A DNA stretch of 64,000 bases from Kibdelosporangium aridum (lineage in GTDB: Bacteria > Actinomycetota > Actinomycetes > Mycobacteriales > Pseudonocardiaceae). Both the position numbers and the translations under genes were made by a program. The notes under the pieces were generated by a model. It was not told where the DNA came from. It did not search any database and was given only the letters and a program-made list of their open reading frames with translations. Positions 16,852 to 25,479 of this stretch are shown here, in pieces (position 1 is the first letter of the stretch; the number at the start of each line of letters is the position of its first letter). Location of the stretch: the NCBI RefSeq assembly GCF_900176515.1, contig NZ_FWXV01000004.1, positions 620,001 to 684,000 on the forward strand, read 5' to 3'.

Positions 16852-19800
16852 GTGAACGACCGGATGACCCCCAGGCAGCTGGCCTCCGCTTTGGGCCTGC
16901 CTGCCCCGACCGACGAGCAGGCGACCGTGATCGCGGCGCCTGCCGAGCCGGCGTTGGTCGTCGCGGGTGCGGGTGCGGGCAAGACCGAGACGATGGCGGG
17001 CCGCGTGGTGTGGCTGGTCGCCAACGGCCTGGTCGTGCCGGAGCGGATCCTCGGGCTGACGTTCACGCGCAAGGCCGCCCGTCAGCTGGCCGACCGGGTC
17101 CGCGCCCGGCTGCGCAGGCTGGTGGGTTCCGGGGTGCTGGACCGGCTGGATCCCAGCGGTGAACGCAAGGCCGCGGTGATCACCGGCGAGCCGACCATCC
17201 TCACGTACCACGCCTACGCCGGTCGCCTGGTCGGCGAGCACGGTCTCAGGCTGCCGGTCGAGCCCGCGGCGCGGCTGCTCACCGAGACCTCGTCGTGGCA
17301 GCTGGCCCATCGCCTGGTCAGCACGTGGACGCACGACCTGGACACCGACCGCGTCCCGGCGACGATCACCAAATACCTGCTCGACCTGGCCGGGGAGATC
17401 GGTGAGCATCTCGTTGACGAGGACAAACTCGCCGAACACGCCGAACGGCTCTGCCAGATCATCGAGAACGCGCCGCGTGGCCCGAGACAGGCCGCGGAGC
17501 CGTCCCAGAAGCTGAAAGAGATCATTGCGGCGCAACGGTTCCGCGTTGCCCTGCTGCCGATGGTGAAGGCGTACGCCGAACGCAAGCGCAGGGACGGCGT
17601 GCTGGACTTCGCCGATCAGATGGCCATGGCGGCCCGGCTCGCGCGTGACCATGCTGAGGTCGTCAAGGGCGAGCGTGCCCGGTACGGCGCCGTGCTGCTC
17701 GACGAATATCAGGACACTGGCCACGCGCAGCGCATCCTGCTGCGATCGCTGTTCGGCCGGGACGAGCCGATGCCCGTCACCGCGGTGGGCGACCCCGCGC
17801 AGGCGATCTACGGCTGGCGTGGCGCGAGCGCGGCGAACCTGCCCCGGTTCACCACGGACTTCCCGAACCAGGACAAGCGGCCTGCCACCCGCTATGGCCT
17901 GCTCACGAGTTTCCGTAACCCGCCTGAAGTGCTGAAACTCGCGAACGCGATCTCCGATCCGCTGCGCCGGGCCGGTCTTGAGGTCGACGAGCTGCGCGCG
18001 CGTGAGGACGCGAACGAAGGCGACGTGCATTGCGCGCTGTTCCCGGACGTCCAAGCGGAGCTGGAATGGCTCGCCGACGCGGTGGCCAGTCGCTGGCGGG
18101 CGAAGGTGGAAAGCGAAGGAAAGCCGCCGACGGCCGCGGTCCTGGTTCGCCGGCGAGCCGACATGGCGGACATCGCGACCGCGTTGCGAACACGTGGACT
18201 GCCGGTCGAGGTCGTCGGCCTCGGTGGCCTGCTGGACGAGCCGGAAGTCCGTGACCTGGTCAGCACGTTGCGAGTGCTCGTTGACCCGCTCGCGGGCACG
18301 GCCGCGACGCGCCTGCTGACCGGCTCGCGCTGGCGGCTGTCCGCCGCTGACCTTGCCGCGTTGTGGCGCCGTGCGACCGAATTGGCTGGTCTGCACGCTC
18401 CGGACCAGGTGGATCCGCTGCTGGGCGCGGTGCCGGGGGAGCGGGCCGAGCAGGCCGGACTGGTCGACGCGCTCGACGACCCCGGCGACCCGAAGCGGTA
18501 CTCGACCGAGGGCTACAACCGCATCCGTGGCCTGGGCGGCGAACTCACGCAACTGCGCCGCAGGTTGGACCAGTCGTTGCCGGAATTGGTCGCGGACGTC
18601 GAACGGACCATGCAGCTGGACATCGAGGCCTCGGCCCGGCCCGGCCCGATCTCCCGCGTGCACCTCGACGCGTTCGCGGACGTCGTCGCGGATTACGCGC
18701 GGTACAGCCCGTCGGCCAGCCTGATGTCCTTTCTGGACTACCTTTCCGCGGCTGAGGACGCCGAGGACGGCTTGGAACCCGGTGAGGTCGAGGTGGCCGA
18801 GGACCGGGTGCAAGTGCTGACCGTGCACTCCGCGAAAGGACTCGAGTGGGAGGTCGTCGCGATCCCGCACGTCGTGTCGGACGTCTTCCCGTCCAAGCGG
18901 CGGGGTTCGAGCTGGCTGCGTGCGGTGACCGAACTGCCCGCGTCGCTCCGCGGTGACGCCGAGGACCTGCCGGATCTCAGGCTTTCCGGCGACATGAACC
19001 GCAAGGAAGTCGAAGAAGCCTTGGCGCTGCACAACGAGGGCTTCGCCGAGCGGGCGTTGACCGAGGAACGACGCCTCTTCTACGTCGCACTGACCCGCTC
19101 GGAGCACAGTTTGCTGGTGTCCGGGCACTGGTGGGGCCGGAGCGGCACGAAACCAAAGGGCCCGTCCGAGTTCCTCACCGAATTGTCCGAAGTGGACGTT
19201 GCGACGGTCGACCACTGGGCGCCGGCGCCCGCTGAGGACGAGGAGAACCCGATCGCCAACGCCGCACGGATCGCGCGGTGGCCGATCGATCCGTTGGGCA
19301 AGCGCCGCCAAGACGTGCTCGACGGCGCCGACCAGGTCCGGGCCGAGCTGGCGAAGCTGAAGCGCGGCAAACCACCCGACGAGGACCAGTTGCTGCTTCC
19401 GCTGGAGGACGAAGACCCGGACGGCTGGAAGCGCGATACGGACGTGCTGCTCGCCGAACGCGCGGCGGCCGCGACCAACCGCGAGAAGATCACTCTGCCT
19501 GGCCAGCTTTCGGTGAGTCAGCTCGTCGAACTGGCCGCCGACCCGGACGCGTTGGCCCGCAGGCTCCGCCGTCCGCTGCCGTTCCCGCCCAACCCAGTCG
19601 CGCGCAGGGGTACCGCGTTCCACACCTGGCTGGAGCGGCGGTTCGGTTCCGGCCGCTTGCTTGACCTCGACGAACTGCCCGGCGCCGCCGACGACAACGC
19701 GGCTGCTGACGAGGAACTGGAGGCGTTGCGAGCCGCGTTCCTCGGCAGCGCGTGGGCCGACCGTTTCCCGCACGAGGTCGAGGTGCCGTTCACGTGCGAC

Positions 19801-20100
19801 GTTGACGGCCTGTCCGTGCGTGGACGGATGGACGCCGTGTATTCAGACGATGACGGCGGTTGGACCGTGGTCGACTGGAAGACCGGCCGCGTGCCCGACG
19901 CGGCACATCTGCCTGCGTTGGCCGTGCAGCTGGCCGCCTACCGGTTGGCGTGGGCGCAGCTCGCCGACGTTCCGGTCGACCGTGTTCGCGCGGCTTTCCA
20001 CTACGTACGCGACGACCACACGCTACGGCCAGCGGACCTGCTGGATGTTGAGGGACTCAAGGCGCTCGTACGGTCAGTTCCGTCGGTCACGGACGCGTAG
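16852..20100 (+). CDS. adnB: AdnB-like UvrD-family helicase-nuclease subunit
   Basis: 1082 aa. Full SF1A helicase motifs: VVAGAGAGKTETMAGR (Walker A), LTFTRKAARQLADR, VLLDEYQDTGHAQR (canonical DExQ Walker B), VGDPAQAIYGWRGAS, VLTVHSAKGLEWEVV (motif V) and FYVALTRSEH (motif VI). The C-terminus is a RecB-family nuclease with GTAFHTWLERRF and VVDWKTGRVP. It is expected to be the lead motor of the AdnAB heterodimer in double-strand-break end resection. Its last 27 bp overlap the 3' end of the convergent DoxX gene. The K+ channel and nudC further on match the content of the mycobacterial adnAB neighbourhood. Confidence 0.87.
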   Translation: MNDRMTPRQLASALGLPAPTDEQATVIAAPAEPALVVAGAGAGKTETMAGRVVWLVANGLVVPERILGLTFTRKAARQLADRVRARLRRLVGSGVLDRLDPSGERKAAVITGEPTILTYHAYAGRLVGEHGLRLPVEPAARLLTETSSWQLAHRLVSTWTHDLDTDRVPATITKYLLDLAGEIGEHLVDEDKLAEHAERLCQIIENAPRGPRQAAEPSQKLKEIIAAQRFRVALLPMVKAYAERKRRDGVLDFADQMAMAARLARDHAEVVKGERARYGAVLLDEYQDTGHAQRILLRSLFGRDEPMPVTAVGDPAQAIYGWRGASAANLPRFTTDFPNQDKRPATRYGLLTSFRNPPEVLKLANAISDPLRRAGLEVDELRAREDANEGDVHCALFPDVQAELEWLADAVASRWRAKVESEGKPPTAAVLVRRRADMADIATALRTRGLPVEVVGLGGLLDEPEVRDLVSTLRVLVDPLAGTAATRLLTGSRWRLSAADLAALWRRATELAGLHAPDQVDPLLGAVPGERAEQAGLVDALDDPGDPKRYSTEGYNRIRGLGGELTQLRRRLDQSLPELVADVERTMQLDIEASARPGPISRVHLDAFADVVADYARYSPSASLMSFLDYLSAAEDAEDGLEPGEVEVAEDRVQVLTVHSAKGLEWEVVAIPHVVSDVFPSKRRGSSWLRAVTELPASLRGDAEDLPDLRLSGDMNRKEVEEALALHNEGFAERALTEERRLFYVALTRSEHSLLVSGHWWGRSGTKPKGPSEFLTELSEVDVATVDHWAPAPAEDEENPIANAARIARWPIDPLGKRRQDVLDGADQVRAELAKLKRGKPPDEDQLLLPLEDEDPDGWKRDTDVLLAERAAAATNREKITLPGQLSVSQLVELAADPDALARRLRRPLPFPPNPVARRGTAFHTWLERRFGSGRLLDLDELPGAADDNAAADEELEALRAAFLGSAWADRFPHEVEVPFTCDVDGLSVRGRMDAVYSDDDGGWTVVDWKTGRVPDAAHLPALAVQLAAYRLAWAQLADVPVDRVRAAFHYVRDDHTLRPADLLDVEGLKALVRSVPSVTDA

Positions 20101-20436
20101 CGCCCACGCGACAAGCGGCCATTGCAACGGCAACCGGGCAAACGCGACCACCCGTGACGGCGTTGTCTTCGCGTCCAACGCCATCTGCACGTTCCCCGGG
20201 AACACCGCCACGAACAACAGGGCCGCGAGAAGACCGCCGAGCCGCCGCGTCTTAGGGATGGCTATGAGGAGCGCGGTCCCGAGCTCACCGGCGCCCGACA
20301 CGTACGTCCAGGTTCTCGCGTTGCCCGGCAGCGCCCTAGGGATGATCCGGTCGAACGGGCGCGGCACGAGGAAGTGCAGCGTGCCCATGGTGCCGAGCAT
20401 CGCAGCGAGAAGGATCGCGCGCCGGGAATCGGTCAT
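20074..20436 (-). CDS. DoxX-family small membrane protein
   Basis: 120 aa, three to four hydrophobic helices. The GTLHFLVPRPFDRIIP segment, the SGAGELGTALLI helix and AVFPGNVQMALD are typical of actinobacterial DoxX-like proteins. The ATG at 20436 begins the conserved part. Its 3' end overlaps adnB by 27 bp in convergent orientation. The cellular role of these proteins is not well defined (membrane redox or stress functions are proposed). Confidence 0.75.
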   Translation of the reverse strand: MTDSRRAILLAAMLGTMGTLHFLVPRPFDRIIPRALPGNARTWTYVSGAGELGTALLIAIPKTRRLGGLLAALLFVAVFPGNVQMALDAKTTPSRVVAFARLPLQWPLVAWALRVRDRRN

Positions 20437-20532
20437 GCGGGTGACCCTACTCGCCGGTAGGGCGACGCACGAGCCACCGCCGGAAGGGGCGAACGCTAGT
20501 CTGCGGCACGTTGACGTCCCACTGGGGAGTGT

Positions 20533-21615
20533 GTGCACATGATCAGGCGGCTGCAGGCCTCCGACCGGCTCACCGACCGGCCGGACCATTCGCTGGTCGG
20601 GGTCATCCGGATCCCAGAGGGCTCGGTCAGCCCGGTCACGGCGATCGTCCGCAGAGTGATCGGTGCGCTGCTGGCGCTCGCCTCCGCGGTCGTGATCGTG
20701 TACCTGGACCGGGACGGCTACCGGGACGTCAACGAGGACGGGCTGTCCCTGCTCGACGCGATCTACTACGCCACGGTCTCGCTGTCGACCACCGGCTACG
20801 GCGACATCACCCCGGTCAGCCCGTCGGCCAGGTTGATCAACGTCCTGGTGATCACACCGTTGCGCGTGCTGTTCCTGATCGTGCTGGTCGGTACGACCCT
20901 CGCGGTGCTGACCGAACGGTCCCGGCAGGCTTTCAAGATCCAAGTTTGGAGGAAAAAGGTGCGGGACCACGTGGTGGTGATCGGCTTCGGTACGAAGGGC
21001 CGGTCCGCGGTCAGCGCCGTGATGACGGACGGCATGAAGCCCGGCCAGATCGTCGTCGTGGACACTGACCAGAATTCATTGGACGCCGCGTCCGCACTCG
21101 GCCTTGTGACAGTGCACGGCTCCGGCACACGGTCGGACGTTCTGCGCGTCGCCGGGGTGGACCGGGCGCGAGCGGTGGTCGTGGCGGCGAATCGTGACGA
21201 CTCGGCTGTGCTGATCACGTTGACTGCGCGGGAAATGGCGCCGAAGGCCCAGATCGTGTCGGCCGTGCGTGAGGCGGAGAACGTGCACCTATTGCGACAG
21301 TCGGGCGCGGACTCCGTTGTGGTGTCCAGCGAAACGGCAGGCCGCCTGCTCGGCATGGCGACCCACACACCGTCCGTCGTGAACATGGTCGAGGACCTGA
21401 TCACGCCGGACAGCGGACTCGCGATCGCCGAACGAGACGTTGAGCCGGGCGAAGTTGGCGGGTCACCGCGGCACCTCAGCGACATCGTCCTCGGGGTTGT
21501 GCGCGGCAAGAAGCTTTACCGCGTCGACTCGGCGGAGGCGGACGCGATCGAGGAAGGCGACCGGCTGCTGTACGTCCGCAAGGTCACCCCACCCGGCGAG
21601 GGCGACGAGGTCTGA
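20533..21615 (+). CDS. Potassium channel with TrkA-N (RCK) domain
   Basis: 360 aa. Two transmembrane helices flank the pore loop with selectivity filter STTGYGD. These are followed by a cytosolic RCK domain (VVVIGFGTKGRSAVSAV, then VVDTDQNSLDAA) and a C-terminal TrkA-C-like part. It gates K+ flux in response to a ligand bound to the Rossmann fold. GGGGAG at 20523-20528 precedes the GTG at 20533; ATG 20539 is an alternative. The gene is in the position equivalent to Rv3200c beside adnAB. It is followed by degenerate GC-rich repeats. Confidence 0.88.
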   Translation: MHMIRRLQASDRLTDRPDHSLVGVIRIPEGSVSPVTAIVRRVIGALLALASAVVIVYLDRDGYRDVNEDGLSLLDAIYYATVSLSTTGYGDITPVSPSARLINVLVITPLRVLFLIVLVGTTLAVLTERSRQAFKIQVWRKKVRDHVVVIGFGTKGRSAVSAVMTDGMKPGQIVVVDTDQNSLDAASALGLVTVHGSGTRSDVLRVAGVDRARAVVVAANRDDSAVLITLTAREMAPKAQIVSAVREAENVHLLRQSGADSVVVSSETAGRLLGMATHTPSVVNMVEDLITPDSGLAIAERDVEPGEVGGSPRHLSDIVLGVVRGKKLYRVDSAEADAIEEGDRLLYVRKVTPPGEGDEV

Positions 21616-21697
21616 CCCGGCGGCAACGTGTGACCCAGCGGCGAGGTCTGCCCCGGTGGCGACCAGGCTGAACCTCAACGGCGACCGAAACTGTCGT

Positions 21698-21726
21698 ACC
21701 CCTGCGGTAACGTGAAAATCAGGGGT
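21698..21726. terminator. Weak hairpin between kch and lexA
   Basis: ACCCCTG at 21698-21704 pairs with CAGGGGT at 21720-21726 across a 15-nt loop with an A run. It lies between two convergent genes and may end both transcripts. The stem is short, so this is tentative. Confidence 0.35.
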
Positions 21727-21770
21727 CCCCTTGGGGAATTGTCGTCGCGATGGCGGCTGCGCTCGGCGGC

Positions 21771-22415
21771 TCAGACGCTCCGCAAGACCGATACGACCGT
21801 GCCGAGGATGACCGCACGATCGCCATCGATGACCTCGTACGCGGGGTTGCGCGGCTCCAGGTACACGTGCCCGTTGCGCTTGCGGTACACCTTCACGGTC
21901 GCTTCTTCGTCGATCATCGCGGCGACGATCTGCCCGGAGTGTGCCTCGGATTGCTGGCGCACCACGACGATGTCGCCGTCGCAGATGGCTGCGTCGATCA
22001 TCGAGTCTCCGCGCACGCGCAGGCCGAAGACGTTGCCGCGGCCGGTCAAGTTCCGCGGCAGCTGCAGGATGTCGTCGACGTGCTCCTCCGCCGCGATCGG
22101 CACACCGGCCGCGATGTCACCGACCACCGGGACAGGCACCGAGTCGCCTGACTCCTGCGATGCTGACTCCTGCAGGAACATTCGGACGTCGATCGGGCGG
22201 GACACCGAGGCGCTGCGCCGCAGGAAGCCTTTGTCCTCCAGTGCCGCGAGGTGCTTCGACACCGACGAGGCCGAACGCAGGCCGACCGCGTCACCGATCT
22301 CCCTGGTGCTGGGGGAATAGCCGTTGCGCTGAACCCAGTCCTGGATCGTGGCCAGGATCTGCTGCTGCCGCAACGGCAGTTCGGACGCGTCGAGGTGGTC
22401 GAAGAGGTCGGTCAC
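21771..22415 (-). CDS. lexA: LexA SOS repressor
   Basis: About 214 aa. N-terminal winged helix (LPLRQQQILATIQDWV, GYSPSTREIGDAVGL, SSVSKHLAAL) binds the SOS box. The C-terminal S24 autoprotease has GDIAAGVPI (Ala-Gly cleavage region), GDSMIDAAICDGD with the catalytic Ser, and the Lys in EEATVKVYRK. RecA-bound single-stranded DNA triggers self-cleavage. The GTG at 22415 is chosen because the family's conserved sequence starts there; the frame continues upstream to 22493 through regulatory DNA. A degenerate LexA box upstream suggests autoregulation. Confidence 0.92.
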   Translation of the reverse strand: MTDLFDHLDASELPLRQQQILATIQDWVQRNGYSPSTREIGDAVGLRSASSVSKHLAALEDKGFLRRSASVSRPIDVRMFLQESASQESGDSVPVPVVGDIAAGVPIAAEEHVDDILQLPRNLTGRGNVFGLRVRGDSMIDAAICDGDIVVVRQQSEAHSGQIVAAMIDEEATVKVYRKRNGHVYLEPRNPAYEVIDGDRAVILGTVVSVLRSV

Positions 22416-22479
22416 CCACGGAATGGTAGAGGCAGTCCGCTGGCAGGGCTGGAAGGCGCTCCGGGGAACACATGGTGCC

Positions 22480-22515
22480 GGAAAGGTGGACACGGCGTGC
22501 TGGAAAGGTGGACAC
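22480..22515. repeat. 14-bp direct repeat, 22-bp period, upstream of lexA
   Basis: GGAAAGGTGGACAC occurs at 22480-22493 and again at 22502-22515. The 22-bp period is close to two helical turns, so a protein could bind both on one DNA face. The pair lies 65-100 bp upstream of the lexA start, where a promoter or operator is expected. Confidence 0.7.
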
Positions 22516-22532
22516 GATCTGCGGGGTGACAG

Positions 22533-22545
22533 CGAAACGGGGTTC
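22533..22545. promoter_or_regulatory. Candidate degenerate LexA box upstream of lexA
   Basis: CGAAACGGGGTTC keeps the CGAA and GTTC halves and spacing of the actinobacterial SOS box (CGAAC-N4-GTTCG) with mismatches in the inner and outer bases. It lies about 118 bp upstream of the lexA start. Confidence 0.4.
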
Positions 22546-22559
22546 TGAGACCATCCCGC

Positions 22560-23006
22560 TTGTGGTCTGACATCATCCTGCTTGTGCGGGCCCGCCCGGA
22601 CGCGGTCCGGCTTGCCGTTGTCGTACTGCTTGGGATTTTTGTCAGCTTGACGCTGTGGCTCGCGGCGCCAGGCCTCTTCGGGCTGTCCGCGGACTTACCC
22701 AATTCCACCAAGATCACCGCGAGAGTCACCCACGGCGTCGGGTGTGCCGACCCCGGCGCCGGGGAAATCGTCACGTTCGTCCACGCAGGAACGGAACATC
22801 AGGCCAAATTGGACGCCTGCGGCCACCAGCCGGGCGAGCCGGTCGAGGTCAGCGTCCCTACCGAGCTGACCGGCCAGATCACCGTGCACGCCGCGGAAGC
22901 AGCCACCGGCGAGAGCGACGCGCGCAGGCCGGTGGCGTACATCCTGTTCCTCTTAGCCTGTCTGGCAGGCGGCAGTTTTTCCTATTTGTACGGCAGACTC
23001 AGCTGA
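22560..23006 (+). CDS. Hypothetical two-helix membrane protein
   Basis: 148 aa. A transmembrane helix near residues 18-38, an extracytoplasmic beta-rich segment of about 80 residues with three cysteines (including GVGCADPG and DACGHQPG), and a second helix near the C-terminus. This resembles small DUF3592-like membrane proteins but I cannot assign it. The start is a TTG at 22560 and is uncertain. It is divergent from lexA and overlaps the convergent metallopeptidase gene end by 8 bp. Confidence 0.55.
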   Translation: MWSDIILLVRARPDAVRLAVVVLLGIFVSLTLWLAAPGLFGLSADLPNSTKITARVTHGVGCADPGAGEIVTFVHAGTEHQAKLDACGHQPGEPVEVSVPTELTGQITVHAAEAATGESDARRPVAYILFLLACLAGGSFSYLYGRLS

Positions 23007-24201
23007 CGCTGCTGGCTGGCGCCAGGTAGGTGTTGCACTGGTATGTGCGGTTCTTTTCGTAGCCCTGCTTCTGCCAAGCGCCGTAGTTCTGGCGTTTCCC
23101 GTGGTCACGGGGTGCGCTCGGGTTGTTGTCGTCGCCGCGCTGGTAGCCGTCCTCCAGCATGTCCCGCACGACCGTGTCGGTGATCGAGCCCTTGCCGTTC
23201 CACGCCGCGGCGAACCACATTCCGCTGAAGCACTGCGCCTGCAGTTCCTCGCGCCGGGAGATCTCAAGACCGGCCGCGGTGTCCGGGCCGACCTCGTAGG
23301 CCTGCTGGTACGCCGCCTTCATCGCACCGCTCAACGCCTGGATGTGGTGGCCGAACTCGTGCGCGAACACCGACAGGTACGAGCCGATCATGTTCTTGTT
23401 GGCCTGGACGTTCAGCCCTTCGAACGGCATGTAGATCGCGCCGTCGGGAGGGCAGTAGAACGCCGCCGCTTCGCCCTCGGTGACGTCACCACAGCCGCTG
23501 CTCCACCGCTTTCCGCTGGGGAACACCAGTTTCGGACGCTGGTACGGCAGGTTCGCGCGCTGCATCACCGGCTGCCAGGCAGCCTCAAGGCACGGCAGCG
23601 CGGCGGTGAAGAACGCCTGCGCCGCAGTCGGCGTGCTCTGCCACTTCGGCAGGTTGCACGTCACGACGTTCGTGCCGTTCTCGCCGAGGAACAACGGATT
23701 GTCCTTGGTCTTGAGCACCGGCCGCGGCCCGCTCGGCGTACTCGTCGTCGTGGTCCGAGTCGTAGCGCGGGGCGTCGACGAGGCCGCAGAAGGCGGCTGC
23801 GTGGGAGTGATGGCCTCGCTGCTCGGCCCCGGGTCGTACGTCCTAGTAGGCGTCGGAGCCTGGCTTTCGTAGTTGTAGCCGGAGTCGGCGACACTGTTCG
23901 ACTTCTTGTCGTCCATCACCACGAGAACTGTGGTCAACGCGCCTACCACCGCAAGCACGGCGACCAACGTGACGGTCACGATCACGCCTGTGTTGGACTT
24001 CCGCCGCGGCGGGAGCGACGGCGGCATGTGCCACTGCGGGGCTGGCGGTCGGTACGGCGGCGGTGGTGGTGGCATTTGCCCCGGAGGCCGTGGCGCCTGG
24101 TACATCGGCGGTGCGGGCATGCGCCGTGGCGGCGGCGCGACCGGCCGCGGCGGTGGGAACCTGGGCGGCTGATAGCCAGGTCCATAGGGCGGTTGTGTCA
24201 T
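22999..24201 (-). CDS. Neutral zinc metallopeptidase, membrane-anchored (copy 2 of tandem pair)
   Basis: 400 aa. A Pro-rich N-terminal tail of about 65 residues lies in the cytoplasm, then one transmembrane helix (VIVTVTLVAVLAVVGAL), a Thr/Ser/Pro-rich linker and an extracytoplasmic protease domain. FAHEFGHHIQALSG gives the HExxH zinc site. The family is the YpfJ-type neutral zinc metallopeptidases, whose substrates are unknown. It lies 17 bp downstream of a close paralogue of the same architecture, so the two are probably co-transcribed and arose by tandem duplication. Confidence 0.82.
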   Translation of the reverse strand: MTQPPYGPGYQPPRFPPPRPVAPPPRRMPAPPMYQAPRPPGQMPPPPPPYRPPAPQWHMPPSLPPRRKSNTGVIVTVTLVAVLAVVGALTTVLVVMDDKKSNSVADSGYNYESQAPTPTRTYDPGPSSEAITPTQPPSAASSTPRATTRTTTTSTPSGPRPVLKTKDNPLFLGENGTNVVTCNLPKWQSTPTAAQAFFTAALPCLEAAWQPVMQRANLPYQRPKLVFPSGKRWSSGCGDVTEGEAAAFYCPPDGAIYMPFEGLNVQANKNMIGSYLSVFAHEFGHHIQALSGAMKAAYQQAYEVGPDTAAGLEISRREELQAQCFSGMWFAAAWNGKGSITDTVVRDMLEDGYQRGDDNNPSAPRDHGKRQNYGAWQKQGYEKNRTYQCNTYLAPASSVS

Positions 24202-24218
24202 CTCAGTCCCCCCGGGCG

Positions 24219-25415
24219 TCAGCTGACACTGTTAGCTGGTGCGAGATAGGTATTGCACTGGTACGTACGGTTCTTCTCGTAACCGTGCTTCTGCCAGTTG
24301 CCGTAGTTCTGGCGCTTTCCATGGTCACGGGGTGCGCCTGGGTTGTTGTCGTCGCCGCGGGTGTAGCCGTCGGCGATCATGTCCCGGACGACCGCGTCGG
24401 TGATCGAGCCCTTGCCGTTCCACGCCGCGGCGAACCACATACCGCCGAAGCACTGGGCCTGAAGTTCCTTGCGGCGCTGGATTTCCAGGCCCGCGGCACT
24501 GTCCGGGCCGAGTTCGTACGACTCCTGGTGTGCGGCCTTAAGCGAACCGCTCATCGCCTGGATGTGATGCCCGTACTCGTGCGCGAACAGCGCGAGGTAA
24601 GCGCCGATCTTGTTGCCGTTGACGTTGGTCTGCAGGCCTTCGAACGGCATGTACAAGGTCACGTCCGGACTGCAGTAGAACGCCGCGACGTCCTCTTTGG
24701 TCGAGTCCGCCACGCCACACCCGCTCTCCCAGCGCTTTCCGCTCGGGAAAGCGACCTTCGGCCGGACATACGGCAGGTTCGCGCGTTGCATCACCGGGGC
24801 CCACGCGGCCTCGAAGCACGGCATCGCGGCGGTGAAGAACGCCTGCGCCGCGGCCGGGGTGCTCTGCCACTTCGGCAGGTTGCACGTCACCGTGTTGGTG
24901 CCGTGATCCCCGGCGAAGAGCGGGTTGTCTTTGGTCCGCAACACCGGCTTCGGCCCGCTCGGCGTGCTGGTCGTGGTCCGGGTCTGGGTGGGCGTCGACC
25001 GTGTGGCCGATGTGGACGATGTCGGTCGCGCACTGCTCGTGGGCGTCGATGTCGCGCTGTACGTCGAAGAAGTCGCGGTTGGATAGTCGTAGCCGGAATC
25101 CGCAACGCTCGACGGCTTCCTCTTGCCGCCGTCGACCGCTGCGAGCACGCCGATCAGCCCGCCGACCACGACAAGAACACTCACCAAGGTGATGGTGACG
25201 ATCATGCCGGTGTTGGACTTCGGCCGGTACGGCGGCTGCTGCATGTGCCACGGCGGCGGCACTGGCGGCAGTGGTGGCGGTGGACCGTACGACGGCCGCG
25301 GCTGGTACATCGGCGGTGCCGGAAGCGGCCGGGGAGGTGGGGCGACAGGACGCGGCGGTGGGAAGCCGCGCTGTGGGAACCCGCCCTGACCTGGCCCATA
25401 CGGCGGTTGGGTCAC
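24219..25415 (-). CDS. Neutral zinc metallopeptidase, membrane-anchored (copy 1 of tandem pair)
   Basis: About 398 aa and the same layout as the downstream copy: Pro/Gly-rich tail, one helix (MIVTITLVSVLVVVGGLI), Ser/Thr-rich linker and catalytic domain with FAHEYGHHIQAMSG. GTG 25415 is preferred: GGGGGAG stands immediately upstream and the conserved TQPPYGPG start begins there. A longer frame to 25667 would overlap the divergent DUF2207 gene. The zinc ligands are intact, so both copies should be active. Confidence 0.82.
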   Translation of the reverse strand: MTQPPYGPGQGGFPQRGFPPPRPVAPPPRPLPAPPMYQPRPSYGPPPPLPPVPPPWHMQQPPYRPKSNTGMIVTITLVSVLVVVGGLIGVLAAVDGGKRKPSSVADSGYDYPTATSSTYSATSTPTSSARPTSSTSATRSTPTQTRTTTSTPSGPKPVLRTKDNPLFAGDHGTNTVTCNLPKWQSTPAAAQAFFTAAMPCFEAAWAPVMQRANLPYVRPKVAFPSGKRWESGCGVADSTKEDVAAFYCSPDVTLYMPFEGLQTNVNGNKIGAYLALFAHEYGHHIQAMSGSLKAAHQESYELGPDSAAGLEIQRRKELQAQCFGGMWFAAAWNGKGSITDAVVRDMIADGYTRGDDNNPGAPRDHGKRQNYGNWQKHGYEKNRTYQCNTYLAPANSVS

Positions 25416-25479
25416 TTTCTCCCCCCAAATTGTCTCAACCGAGCGTGAGCATAAGCGGGCTCCGCTATCGTCCGCAGGC

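Noticed and set aside
16726..19773. 1015-codon open frame on the minus strand opposite adnB
   Set aside because: Antisense to a well-motified helicase gene; translation is Arg/His/Gln/Gly-rich with no recognisable domain, as expected from third-position GC bias.
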